From positions 1 through 55,470 of the forward strand of contig CAKPWR010000009.1 of assembly GCA_934196725.1 (NCBI GenBank): a stretch of DNA of 55,470 nt, in the 5' to 3' direction. Under the pieces are notes generated by a model, which had not been told where the DNA came from, searched no databases, and saw only the letters and a program-made list of their open reading frames with translations. Source of the DNA: an uncultured Prevotella sp. (GTDB taxonomy: Bacteria > Bacteroidota > Bacteroidia > Bacteroidales > Bacteroidaceae). This document shows, piece after piece, positions 1-6,759 of the stretch (its first letter is position 1; the number at the start of each line of letters is the position of its first letter). The position numbers and the translations under genes are program-made.

Positions 1-1568
1 ATGACGTTGTTGACCACATCATCGGAGATCCAACTCGCCACCATGCCGACGAGCCACTTCTTCAGGTAGCGGTACCATAGCATCTGCTCCTGCTCGCCGC
101 CTTTCACACGGACGGTCTGGGCAAGCTCACGGATATAATCTCTGTCTCCCACAGATGGATGATTCTTTTCTCCCACAGATGGATGATTTTTTTCTCCCGC
201 AGATGAATGATTCTTTTCTCCCACAGATTCCACAGATTTACACAGATTTTTTTGTTGTTGGGCAACAGGCTTGCAAGACTCTGTTTCGTCTGAGACATTA
301 TCTGTGCTTGTCTGTGTTATCTGTGGGAGACTTTTCAGATATTCTTTGAATGGATTGAATACAGGCACATAGTCTGATTCTATGACGCGGTACATATCCT
401 GGATATTGACACGGGTAATGGAGGACATCTGGCTCCATAGGGAGTTGACGACGCGGTCGTTGACTGGTGTGAATCTGTGTCCATCTGTGTTATCTGCGGG
501 AAATTCATATTCCACACGGGAAGTTATCTCGTTGAATCGGAGTGATATATGACCATCCAGGAAAGACTTGATTTCCTCGACTGTTGCCGTTTTGCAGTCG
601 CCTCTGTTGCCGCCTCCTCCTCCTTGCTTTCCGTGAGGAGAAGCGTTGGCATAGCAGGAGGTGATGACCTGCTCCGTGTCGGGATAGTCCTTTCCGAACT
701 TCTGCATCGCCCATCTGAGGGCGACCTTCTTTGAAAAGCGGCGTTCGGCAAGTTTATAGCCGACGCGCATCACATAATCGTTATGACTGCCGCTACGGAA
801 CTTGATGTTGTCCTTCGCCAGCTGGGGCGCAATAAGGGTGTCGAAATAAGTTTGGATGCGCTGCATCTGCTTGTCTTCCTTGCTCTGCTTGACATAGGCT
901 GTTGCTGCGGTGGAGATTTCTTCTGCCGTGAAAGGAATGACTTCGGATTTGGGGCGTAGAAACACCTCTGGGTCGTGGGCAAGACCGCTCAGTCGGGTGA
1001 TGTTCTTGCACTGCATATCCGCTTTGGCTCCCAGAAGTTTCTCGTAGTAGGCATTGCCGGCATAGAATGCCTGCTGGTAGTATGCCTCGAACTTCTTCAC
1101 CTCTTCCTCATCCTTGGGAACTCCTGAAAACTCCGGGGCTATCTCATAGGTGAAAATGACACGAAGTCCGTTGCCGCTCATCGTGATGTAACAAAGGAGG
1201 GTGTGAGGATCGGCTATCGCCTTTTGCTTCAAGATGTTAAGTTCTTTGGCAACAAAGGCTTTCCATTCGCCGTCGCTGATGGATTCTTCACTCTTCACTC
1301 TTCGTTCTTCACTCCCTATGGCGTGGTCGAAGTCAACGAGCGACATACCCGTGAGTTGTCTGATGTTGCTTCTGCCTTTTCCTCCCTCGAAAAGGCAAGG
1401 CACAGCAAACAGTTGGCTTTCGTTTTTGAAAGTCTTGCTGCCGGTCTGCCGGTACGACCGGGTGAATACAGCCAACTTCTCATCGGTTCTGATGAGGTTG
1501 GCAACTCCTTCTAGAAGACCTGGCAAGGGCAGCTTGCTCGCCATGTCATGGAAAATGCTTACATTCAT
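1..1568 (-). CDS. VirE N-terminal (BT4734-like) domain protein, partial at left edge
   Basis: An open frame of 522 codons runs on the minus strand from an ATG at 1566-1568 to the left edge without a stop, so the C-terminus lies outside the window. The N-terminal third (FHDMASKLPLPGLLEG, then SLVDFDHA, then CYITMSGNGLRVIF) matches what I know of the BT4734/VirE-N domain. This domain precedes a VapE-type primase-helicase domain in Bacteroidales accessory regions. The linker at about 1281-1313 carries a 33-bp dispersed repeat read as SEERRVKSEES. Positions 163-255 hold three to four tandem units read as GEKNHPSV. Both look like repeat DNA inserted in frame. A TAnnTTTG box (minus strand, 1604-1611) lies about 35 bp upstream of the start. 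The likely role is replication or maintenance of a mobile element. The family call is from motif recognition only. Confidence 0.75.
   Translation of the reverse strand, partial: MNVSIFHDMASKLPLPGLLEGVANLIRTDEKLAVFTRSYRQTGSKTFKNESQLFAVPCLFEGGKGRSNIRQLTGMSLVDFDHAIGSEERRVKSEESISDGEWKAFVAKELNILKQKAIADPHTLLCYITMSGNGLRVIFTYEIAPEFSGVPKDEEEVKKFEAYYQQAFYAGNAYYEKLLGAKADMQCKNITRLSGLAHDPEVFLRPKSEVIPFTAEEISTAATAYVKQSKEDKQMQRIQTYFDTLIAPQLAKDNIKFRSGSHNDYVMRVGYKLAERRFSKKVALRWAMQKFGKDYPDTEQVITSCYANASPHGKQGGGGGNRGDCKTATVEEIKSFLDGHISLRFNEITSRVEYEFPADNTDGHRFTPVNDRVVNSLWSQMSSITRVNIQDMYRVIESDYVPVFNPFKEYLKSLPQITQTSTDNVSDETESCKPVAQQQKNLCKSVESVGEKNHSSAGEKNHPSVGEKNHPSVGDRDYIRELAQTVRVKGGEQEQMLWYRYLKKWLVGMVASWISDDVVNNV
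163..316. repeat. Tandem CACAGAT-type repeat inside the virE-like gene
   Basis: Repeated units of TCTCCCACAGATGGATGATT type run from about 163 to 255, followed by degenerate CACAGATT units to about 316. A second cluster of the same family lies outside genes at about 2774-2852. On the coding strand the units stay open and read GEKNHPSV. The number of units probably varies between strains. Confidence 0.7.
1281..1313 (-). repeat. Repeat family B, copy inside the virE-like gene
   Basis: This 33-bp block (plus strand begins GGATTCTTCACTCTTCACTC) is identical to 7338-7370 inside the helicase gene. It also matches, inverted, the block near 26814-26846 inside trpE. Here and in trpE the coding strand reads the same peptide, SEERRVKSEES. 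The helicase reads the opposite strand (DSSLFTLRSSL). A truncated copy lies between trpA and trpB at 24669-24697. Confidence 0.85.
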
Positions 1569-1745
1569 AATCTTCAATTGTTAGTTGTTTGATTTTTATG
1601 TAGCAAAAATATAAAAAAATAAAAGAAAAGCGTTCCCCTTGGATTTTGCATGAAAAGCCTTGTGTTTATCGGTGTTTCGTGCTTACAATGAAGGGGAATA
1701 TATTACATAAATCAATAATATTTCTAACTTTTTAACAAAATTACA

Positions 1746-1895
1746 ATGGAAAAGAAAATTGTAGTGATGCACAAGAGATTTAGTACTGTCTTCAATGAAG
1801 AATTGAAGGCTCACGGTATTACGTCGAGAGAGTTTATGATGAGTTGTCACATTAAGCATGACAACTACAGTGGTGTTAAAAAGGTTGCGATTTGA
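1746..1895 (+). CDS. Small hypothetical protein, 49 aa
   Basis: ATG at 1746 opens a 49-codon frame (MEKKIVVMHKRFSTVFNEEL at the start) ending in TGA at 1893-1895, divergent from the virE-like gene. The upstream region is A/T rich, as is usual for Bacteroidota leaders. I do not recognise the family. A second short frame follows at once (TTG near 1898 to TGA at 2003-2005, containing SFFKKVVNTFEEFIF). The two could be one gene broken by a frameshift, or separate remnants. The D-type repeat begins about 30 bp after the second frame. Confidence 0.4.
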   Translation: MEKKIVVMHKRFSTVFNEELKAHGITSREFMMSCHIKHDNYSGVKKVAI

Positions 1896-2006
1896 AATTG
1901 AGTTTTTTCAAGAAAGTCGTCAACACCTTTGAAGAGTTTATCTTCGATTCCAAGGAATTGGAGCGAGTGAAGCGAAGATTGCGTAATGCGGCTTTCGAGG
2001 ATTGAT

Positions 2007-2286
2007 ATACTCCTTTGCTGCGGATGAGCTCCACACGCCCTGAAAGGGCAGAAGCTCCTAGCCCAGGGCAGCGCCCTGGGTAATCATGGACGCAAGTTTG
2101 TCGCCCTGTAAGGGCAAAAGCTTCAAAAACCAAGCTATTCTTTACGATTAAAGAAGGCTCCATCTTCAACCCCGCTAGGCGTCCCGGCTGATTTGCAATC
2201 CGCCGTAAAAAAAGGTTCGACCTATTAAAACCAGGGGATTTGTAATCCCCTCCGACAAAGGCAAAACATACTCCTTTGCTGCGGAT
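2007..2286. repeat. Insertion bounded by 19-bp direct repeats, with a family D element
   Basis: The sequence ATACTCCTTTGCTGCGGAT occurs at 2007-2025 and again at 2268-2286. Between them lie a family D element (2036-2123) and an inverted pair around a GGGGATTTGTAATCCCC palindrome (about 2234-2250). The right boundary is where recognisable nucleotidyltransferase coding sequence resumes. The insertion therefore marks, and may have caused, the loss of that gene's 5' part. Confidence 0.6.
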
Positions 2287-2289
2287 TGC

Positions 2290-2614
2290 AAACCATGAGC
2301 AGCCTAGTATAGAGAAGCTGCAGCGCACAGGTGTGATTGTTCTGGATGATAACGACAAGGTATTGAATATGGAGGAGAAGCCACAGGAGCCAAAGAGCCA
2401 TTGGGCTGTGCCACCATTCTATATCTATCTGAAGAAGGACTTGGATAAAGTAAGACATTCCGTAGAGAATGGTTGTGGCAAGGATGCACCAGGTAATCTC
2501 GCTCATTACATGGTGGAACAAGTGGAGATGCATGCCTGGAAAATGACAGCAGGAAGATTCGACATCGGAAGTCTTGATACATATAAGGAGGCTTGTGAGA
2601 AATTTGGGAAATAG
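2290..2614 (+). pseudogene. Nucleotidyltransferase C-terminal remnant
   Basis: The frame from about 2290 to TAG at 2612-2614 encodes roughly 107 residues resembling the C-terminal half of a sugar-phosphate nucleotidylyltransferase. Recognisable parts are GVIVLDDNDKVLNMEEKP, then PPFYIYLKKD, then GRFDIGSLDTYKEACEKF. The N-terminal part with the GxGTRL nucleotide-binding loop is absent. The upstream DNA is repeat sequence instead. It is a 5'-truncated pseudogene and probably not translated. Confidence 0.75.
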
Positions 2615-2773
2615 GGCTTTTAATGACTTTTGCATTTTGTGAGATATTATCCTGCAGAAGCACTGAGTGAGCCTATCTTCAGAACTTGGCATTTCTTCTG
2701 GAGACTTAAACACAAAATGTAAACTCTCGGATTCTTCTATTCTTGATGTACTTTGTGGGCTGGGGGTAGGTCA

Positions 2774-2852
2774 CGCAGATCACGCAGATCTCGCAGATTG
2801 TTTTTGTCTTGGTCTTTTAAGTCCCACAGATTGCACAGATTATCACAGATAT
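2774..2852. repeat. CACGCAGAT/CACAGATT tandem repeat
   Basis: Short units CACGCAGAT and CCACAGATTG are repeated between two pseudogenes. This is the same family as the tandem units inside the virE-like gene. No gene is seen from 2615 to about 2900. Confidence 0.6.
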
Positions 2853-2898
2853 TGGACCTGTGCGGACTGGGATTTCGCAGATCTGATCATAAGAAATA

Positions 2899-3444
2899 TT
2901 GGACCTATCAAGAATGTCGATATTGAAAAAGGTCAATGTCTTCAACGGGGAGCAAAGTAGCCTTCTGGAGTTTACAATACTAATGATATTAAAACAAACT
3001 ATCGGATGGATTGTGGAACCGCTGGTTGGCGGTCAGCTCCTGTTCTTGGGTGTCAACATCGCCATTCCTTATGCCCTAGTGGGTATCTTCGTGCTTTCTG
3101 TGGCGCTGGTTTTGCTGGCTTGTGCCATCCTCACCTTTGTTGCCACATTGATTGTGGTGGTATGTAGTGGTACCTTATCTCTCATTGCGTTCTTCGCTCT
3201 GTATCTGGGAGAGAGCATCATGTTTTCTACTATCTTCTCGCTGGCATTGAGGGATGCGGGTACTAAGACCAAGCTTGCTTCTTCGTTGCTTATCATGACG
3301 ATAGTGGGTGGTGCGGTTGCTCCTGTAATCATGGGGTATATAGCGGATACTACAGGGAGTATGGCGATTGCCTTTCTCATACCGCTGGTATGTTATGGGG
3401 TGATAGGAGGGTATGCGCTTTCGAAACCCTCCTTCTCCCTTTAG
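2899..3444 (+). pseudogene. FucP-like MFS sugar transporter remnant
   Basis: The frame encodes several hydrophobic helices and ends in TAG at 3442-3444. The C-terminal part (SIMFSTIFSLALRDAGTKTK, then VGGAVAPVIMGYIADTTGS) matches the last helices of FucP-type sugar:proton symporters, as in the intact copy at 47563-48891. The N-terminal half is missing. The middle seems to join two non-adjacent helices, so an internal deletion is likely. The reading frame continues past its stop straight into the family F element. Confidence 0.75.
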
Positions 3445-3453
3445 CAAAAGGAA

Positions 3454-3640
3454 TTTTCGAAAACCTACCCGTCCTTCCTTACCCTTAAGGAAGGCTCCAC
3501 CTTTCTCACCAAGCCTCTCTTCCCTCAGGGACGAGAGGATGTAACCGCCCTCCGGTGCTCAGAACCGCTACGCTATAAGGTTGGCGGACCATCAAAGGTC
3601 TTCGCCAAGTTTTGCGGGATGGGACCGCCTGGGGAAGAGA
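3454..3640 (+). repeat. Repeat family F, intergenic copy
   Basis: The element begins TTTTCGAAAACC at 3454 and ends near GGGACCGCCT. It contains two stem-loops: CCTTCCTTACCCTTAAGGAAGG, and a compound hairpin CCTCTC..CCCTCAGGG..GAGAGG. A conserved block follows (GAACCGCTACGCT, then GGCGGACCATCAAAGGTC). The same layout occurs at 6991 and 7957 inside the helicase gene, with paired bases changed together. This copy also has no stop in the frame used there. Confidence 0.85.
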
Positions 3641-3744
3641 GTTTTGAGTTTATAGTTAATAGTTTACAATTTATATTCGGGAGATTTGATGATAAGTTGC
3701 AGATTTGTTGCGAATTTCTTGGCATTCTAAAATATGCTTATAGG

Positions 3745-3767
3745 TATAGCCCAATCAATGGGCTATG
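3745..3767. terminator. Stem-loop between remnants
   Basis: A 9-bp stem TATAGCCCA / TGGGCTATG with a 5-nt loop lies just downstream of the minus-strand HTH remnant. It could be that gene's old terminator. There is no clear T tract. Confidence 0.35.
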
Positions 3768-3776
3768 CTGATGAGT

Positions 3777-3893
3777 TTACTTCCTAGAGGCGAAATCTTT
3801 TTGGGAGAGTCCCTTGGCTTTCAGAATCTCACTAATGCGCTCGGCAATACCAAAAGACAAATCGAACTCTGCCTTTTGCTTGGCATCTGTGTA
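3777..3893 (-). pseudogene. HTH (XRE-like) regulator remnant
   Basis: On the minus strand a short frame reads AEFDLSFGIAERISEILKAK and then GLSQKDFASRK before a stop at 3777-3779. This resembles the first helices of an XRE-type helix-turn-helix domain and then stops, so the domain is truncated. There is no good start codon: a stop lies immediately upstream at 3894-3896. It is probably debris, and the assignment rests on a short stretch. Confidence 0.4.
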
Positions 3894-3942
3894 TCAGGTG
3901 GAACAGATTATCTCTTTATTATCGTTAAATATAGCCAAGAAT

Positions 3943-3974
3943 TTTGGCGTTTTCAAAATTAATAGGTAATTTTG
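3943..3974 (+). promoter_or_regulatory. Putative promoter of the DUF3800 gene
   Basis: TTTG at 3943-3946, 20-nt spacer, TAATTTTG at 3967-3974, about 22 bp before the start codon. This fits the Bacteroidota -33/-7 consensus. Confidence 0.55.
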
Positions 3975-3995
3975 TAGATATAAAATTTAATAGCC

Positions 3996-4697
3996 ATGGC
4001 AAAAATAAATATTTATTGTGATGAGAGCTGCCATTTAGAGCATGATGGGATTAAGCCGATGCTTTTAGGTTGTGTGTGGTGTGAAGAGCAAAAGAAAGAT
4101 GCTATCTTTAAGAGACTTCGTGCCATAAAGGTGAAGTATGGACTTAAACCTACTTGTGAACTAAAGTGGAATGCTGTCTCTCAAACCAAATTGGCATATT
4201 ATCAAGAAGTAATGGATTTCTTCTTCGATAATTCTGATTTGCATTTTAGGGTGTTGGTTGTACCAGACAAATCCGTTCTGCATCATGAGCAATATGGGCA
4301 AACACATGACCAGTTTTATTATAAAATGTACTTTGACTTGTTAAAGACAATCTTGACTCCATCGAATGAGTATTGTATTTATCTAGACATAAAAGATACT
4401 AATGGTGGAAGAAAGGTGGAAAAGCTGAAGGATGTGCTAGCTAACAATGCTTATGACTATAATAAAAAAATGATTCGGAAGATACAACAAGTTCGATCTC
4501 ATGAGGTAGAACTCATAGAACTCTCTGATTTCTTGATAGGTGCCGTAGCTTATGCGCATAGAGGTTTAAAAACTAGTGCTGCAAAGTTAGAACTAGTGGA
4601 ACAAATGAAGCGGCGTTCAAAATATTCTCTGCTGAAGTCAACATTGGTGAAAGAGGATAAGGTTAATATCTTTGTGTGGAAGGGAAGGCAGGTGTAA
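3996..4697 (+). CDS. DUF3800 domain-containing protein
   Basis: The 233-residue protein begins with INIYCDESC (acidic residues at 9 and 10), the signature opening of DUF3800. That family is predicted to have an RNase H-like fold with an acidic catalytic site. Later acidic motifs (YLDIKDTNGG near residue 130, and ELIELSDFLIGAVAY near 170) fit the remaining conserved positions. DUF3800 genes are common in accessory and defence-rich regions, but the biochemical role is unknown to me. The stop codon is separated by one base from the ATG of the next gene, so the two are almost certainly co-transcribed. Base composition is A/T-rich compared with the housekeeping genes further right. Confidence 0.75.
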   Translation: MAKINIYCDESCHLEHDGIKPMLLGCVWCEEQKKDAIFKRLRAIKVKYGLKPTCELKWNAVSQTKLAYYQEVMDFFFDNSDLHFRVLVVPDKSVLHHEQYGQTHDQFYYKMYFDLLKTILTPSNEYCIYLDIKDTNGGRKVEKLKDVLANNAYDYNKKMIRKIQQVRSHEVELIELSDFLIGAVAYAHRGLKTSAAKLELVEQMKRRSKYSLLKSTLVKEDKVNIFVWKGRQV

Positions 4698-4698
4698 T

Positions 4699-5256
4699 AT
4701 GGCTGTAAGTATCAATGATGTGCCCGACAAATTGTTCCTGTCTGATTATGGCGGGAATTATTCTACTTATATAGATGCTGTATATTCTGTATTTGAGAAA
4801 GATTTTATAAGACGTAAAGCGTATTTCGGAAGTTGGCCTTTGCAAATGAAAGTGCACCCTGAGTTTCAAGATAGGGCTTATACTTTTTATCACATGACAC
4901 ATAAGGGAAATGTGGAAAATGAAAGAGTTCCTGATTTCCGAAGATGTGAAAGAATGCCATGGGCAAAGCCTACTGTTGAAATTTTACCTCAGAAGGGTGA
5001 GGTGAAATGCTGGGAGCAAAATAGAAGCGGAAAGCATCGTGTATGCATTTGGCTGGAGGTAGATGATGGCGACAACTATTTTGTTGTCTTAGATGTTAGA
5101 AAGACCTTTGTGCTGTTATGGACAGCTTTTTATGCCGATTATCCTCATCAAGTGAGGAAGAAAGCAAAGGAATATGAAGAATGGTTAAGGCTATCAGGAA
5201 GAGTTTTAACACCTGATGAACTTATAAAAAATATAATGCAAAGGATAAATGATTAA
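4699..5256 (+). CDS. Hypothetical protein paired with DUF3800
   Basis: The start was chosen at ATG 4699, one base after the DUF3800 stop, giving 185 residues. An upstream in-frame start at 4672 would overlap that gene. The C-terminal half (HRVCIWLEVDDGDNYFVVLD, then RKTFVLLWTAFYADYPHQ) has a strand-rich region ending in a conserved-looking LLWTAFY. This reminds me of phage-type BECR-fold nuclease domains, but I cannot establish it. No signal peptide or membrane segment is seen. A perfect 13-bp hairpin follows at 5262-5290. A role as a toxin or effector together with DUF3800 is speculation. Confidence 0.65.
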   Translation: MAVSINDVPDKLFLSDYGGNYSTYIDAVYSVFEKDFIRRKAYFGSWPLQMKVHPEFQDRAYTFYHMTHKGNVENERVPDFRRCERMPWAKPTVEILPQKGEVKCWEQNRSGKHRVCIWLEVDDGDNYFVVLDVRKTFVLLWTAFYADYPHQVRKKAKEYEEWLRLSGRVLTPDELIKNIMQRIND

Positions 5257-5261
5257 AGCAA

Positions 5262-5290
5262 AGGTCGTATAGCAACCTGCTATACGACCT
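5262..5290 (+). terminator. Hairpin after the DUF3800 gene pair
   Basis: A perfect 13-bp stem AGGTCGTATAGCA / TGCTATACGACCT with loop ACC starts 6 bp after the stop codon. There is no strong T run on the plus strand. The remaining A/T-rich sequence up to 5529 holds nothing I recognise. Confidence 0.6.
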
Positions 5291-5529
5291 CGTAACTCCT
5301 TTAACAACTTGGTTAATGAGCTGCTGCAAAGTTACGGGTATTTTTTTTCTTAAACAAATTTATCCCATTGATTTTTACATATTTAAGACTAATTAACGAA
5401 TAATTTACAATATTTATATGATATTTGTAGGCATTTTTGGCTTCCAAATGTTGCACTTTCTATGTCTGTTATCATGGCATTCTCAAAGAGAATCTATGAA
5501 TGTATAGGTATCGCTGATTACTATTTCCA

Positions 5530-6588
5530 TTAGGCAAGAACGAAATTATGTAATACTTCCTCTGTCGTTTTGTTGAGTAAGACGGCAGCCTTGGATTCAG
5601 TAATCAAGCCACTTGACAGGGCACGATAGATAAGGTTCTCGAACCTGGTGCTGTGCTCGTCATCAATGATACTCTTCTCTACCTGTGATTTGAAATTGGA
5701 ATCGAAATTTTTCTTCTTCCAATAGGTTGTATAGCGATTTTCTGATATGACATCAAGATATCTCGCCTTATACATCAAGGCATCAACGGATATTCCAAAT
5801 TCTGATTGAAGGTTCTTCAACTCTACTAATGCTATGTCGTGGCGTTTTTCGCCAATAGACTGAAGGAAAGTTTGTCTTGGCATCAATACTTCATTGGCAA
5901 AAATATTGCAGTATTGTTCTTCCGTCTTTTCATCCATGTCTTCTGGAAAATGAAGCAATGCATGACCTAATTCATGAAGAGCAGTGAAACGTTTACGCTC
6001 GGTGCTCATCTGTTTGTTAATGACAATGACAGGTGTTCCATTTTCCAATGTGCCATTGAGACCAGAGAAAGCGTCAGAAGCTTCTACTTCTACCACAATG
6101 ATACCATTGGTCTCTAAGATATTGATGACGTTTGTAATGGCTGCATTGCCAATATTCCAATCGGTGCGTAGTTTAGTTGCTGCGCTGAAAACATCATTTA
6201 AAGACTTAACTTGGCAAGAGAAGGAGGAAGCATCAAAATGTCTTTCGATGCCACAAATGTCTTCTATTTCATTGATGCGTTCAATGGTATCTTCCACCAT
6301 GAGATTGATGGATTTCTCTTCCTTAGCACTCAGACGAGTTAGTTTGCGGTAATGGACATTATTGAGAGCTGAACGATTTTCACGAAACAGATAGTCGGGG
6401 GAAATGTTCAGGGCCTTACATAATGCGATGAGAATGGTACTGTCTGGCATACTCTCGCCTCGTTCGTATTTGGACACAGATTGTTTGGTGACAATATCAT
6501 TCATCATCACACAGAGTTGTTGCATGGACAAGCCTCGCATCAGACGTGCGTTGCGCAGTCGCTTAGAAAATATATCTTTTAGTTCCAT
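5530..6588 (-). CDS. XRE-family regulator with ImmA/IrrE metallopeptidase domain
   Basis: The 352-residue protein has an N-terminal XRE helix-turn-helix (about residues 7-65, with SVSKYERGESMPD at the recognition helix). A zinc metallopeptidase domain of the ImmA/IrrE type follows, with HELGHALLH at 205-213 and a further Glu at 233 (ANEVLMP) as likely third ligand. This architecture is typical of phage or mobile-element regulators that cleave or relieve a repressor, often in two-gene toxin-antitoxin or anti-defence modules. It converges on the DUF3800 pair across a 273-bp gap. Its promoter overlaps an inverted repeat, which suggests autoregulation. The domain call is strong, but the target is unknown. 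Confidence 0.88.
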   Translation of the reverse strand: MELKDIFSKRLRNARLMRGLSMQQLCVMMNDIVTKQSVSKYERGESMPDSTILIALCKALNISPDYLFRENRSALNNVHYRKLTRLSAKEEKSINLMVEDTIERINEIEDICGIERHFDASSFSCQVKSLNDVFSAATKLRTDWNIGNAAITNVINILETNGIIVVEVEASDAFSGLNGTLENGTPVIVINKQMSTERKRFTALHELGHALLHFPEDMDEKTEEQYCNIFANEVLMPRQTFLQSIGEKRHDIALVELKNLQSEFGISVDALMYKARYLDVISENRYTTYWKKKNFDSNFKSQVEKSIIDDEHSTRFENLIYRALSSGLITESKAAVLLNKTTEEVLHNFVLA

Positions 6589-6608
6589 AATTAATCATTC
6601 TATCTTTT

Positions 6609-6647
6609 GGTTGACAAAGATAGTAAAAATATCTGAAGTAGTCAACC
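6609..6647 (-). promoter_or_regulatory. Promoter and probable operator of the XRE/ImmA gene
   Basis: Read on the minus strand: TTG (6643-6645), 20-nt spacer, TATCTTTG (6615-6622). An inverted repeat GGTTGAC (6609-6615) / GTCAACC (6641-6647) covers both elements. A dimer bound there would block the promoter, as expected of an autoregulated XRE protein. Confidence 0.6.
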
Positions 6648-6759
6648 GGTGAGGCGAAAATATAACAATATTTAATTATAATTTGAAAATATGAATGTAA
6701 TGACCTTGATAAAGCCATCAAGGATGTTGAAAATCTATTGAAAAAATAATTTCTTTGGA

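Noticed and set aside
160..316. Regular repeats that might be a CRISPR array
   Set aside because: Units are adjacent and nearly identical, without unique spacers, and lie inside a coding frame. This is a tandem repeat.
5291..5529. Possible small RNA or gene between the converging DUF3800 pair and XRE gene
   Set aside because: A/T-rich sequence without a good promoter, frame or terminator beyond the 5262-5290 hairpin.
6680..6745. Short frame ending DLDKAIKDVENLLKK before the helicase
   Set aside because: Only about 19 codons after a stop, with no start codon. It may be a gene-end remnant but is too short to support.
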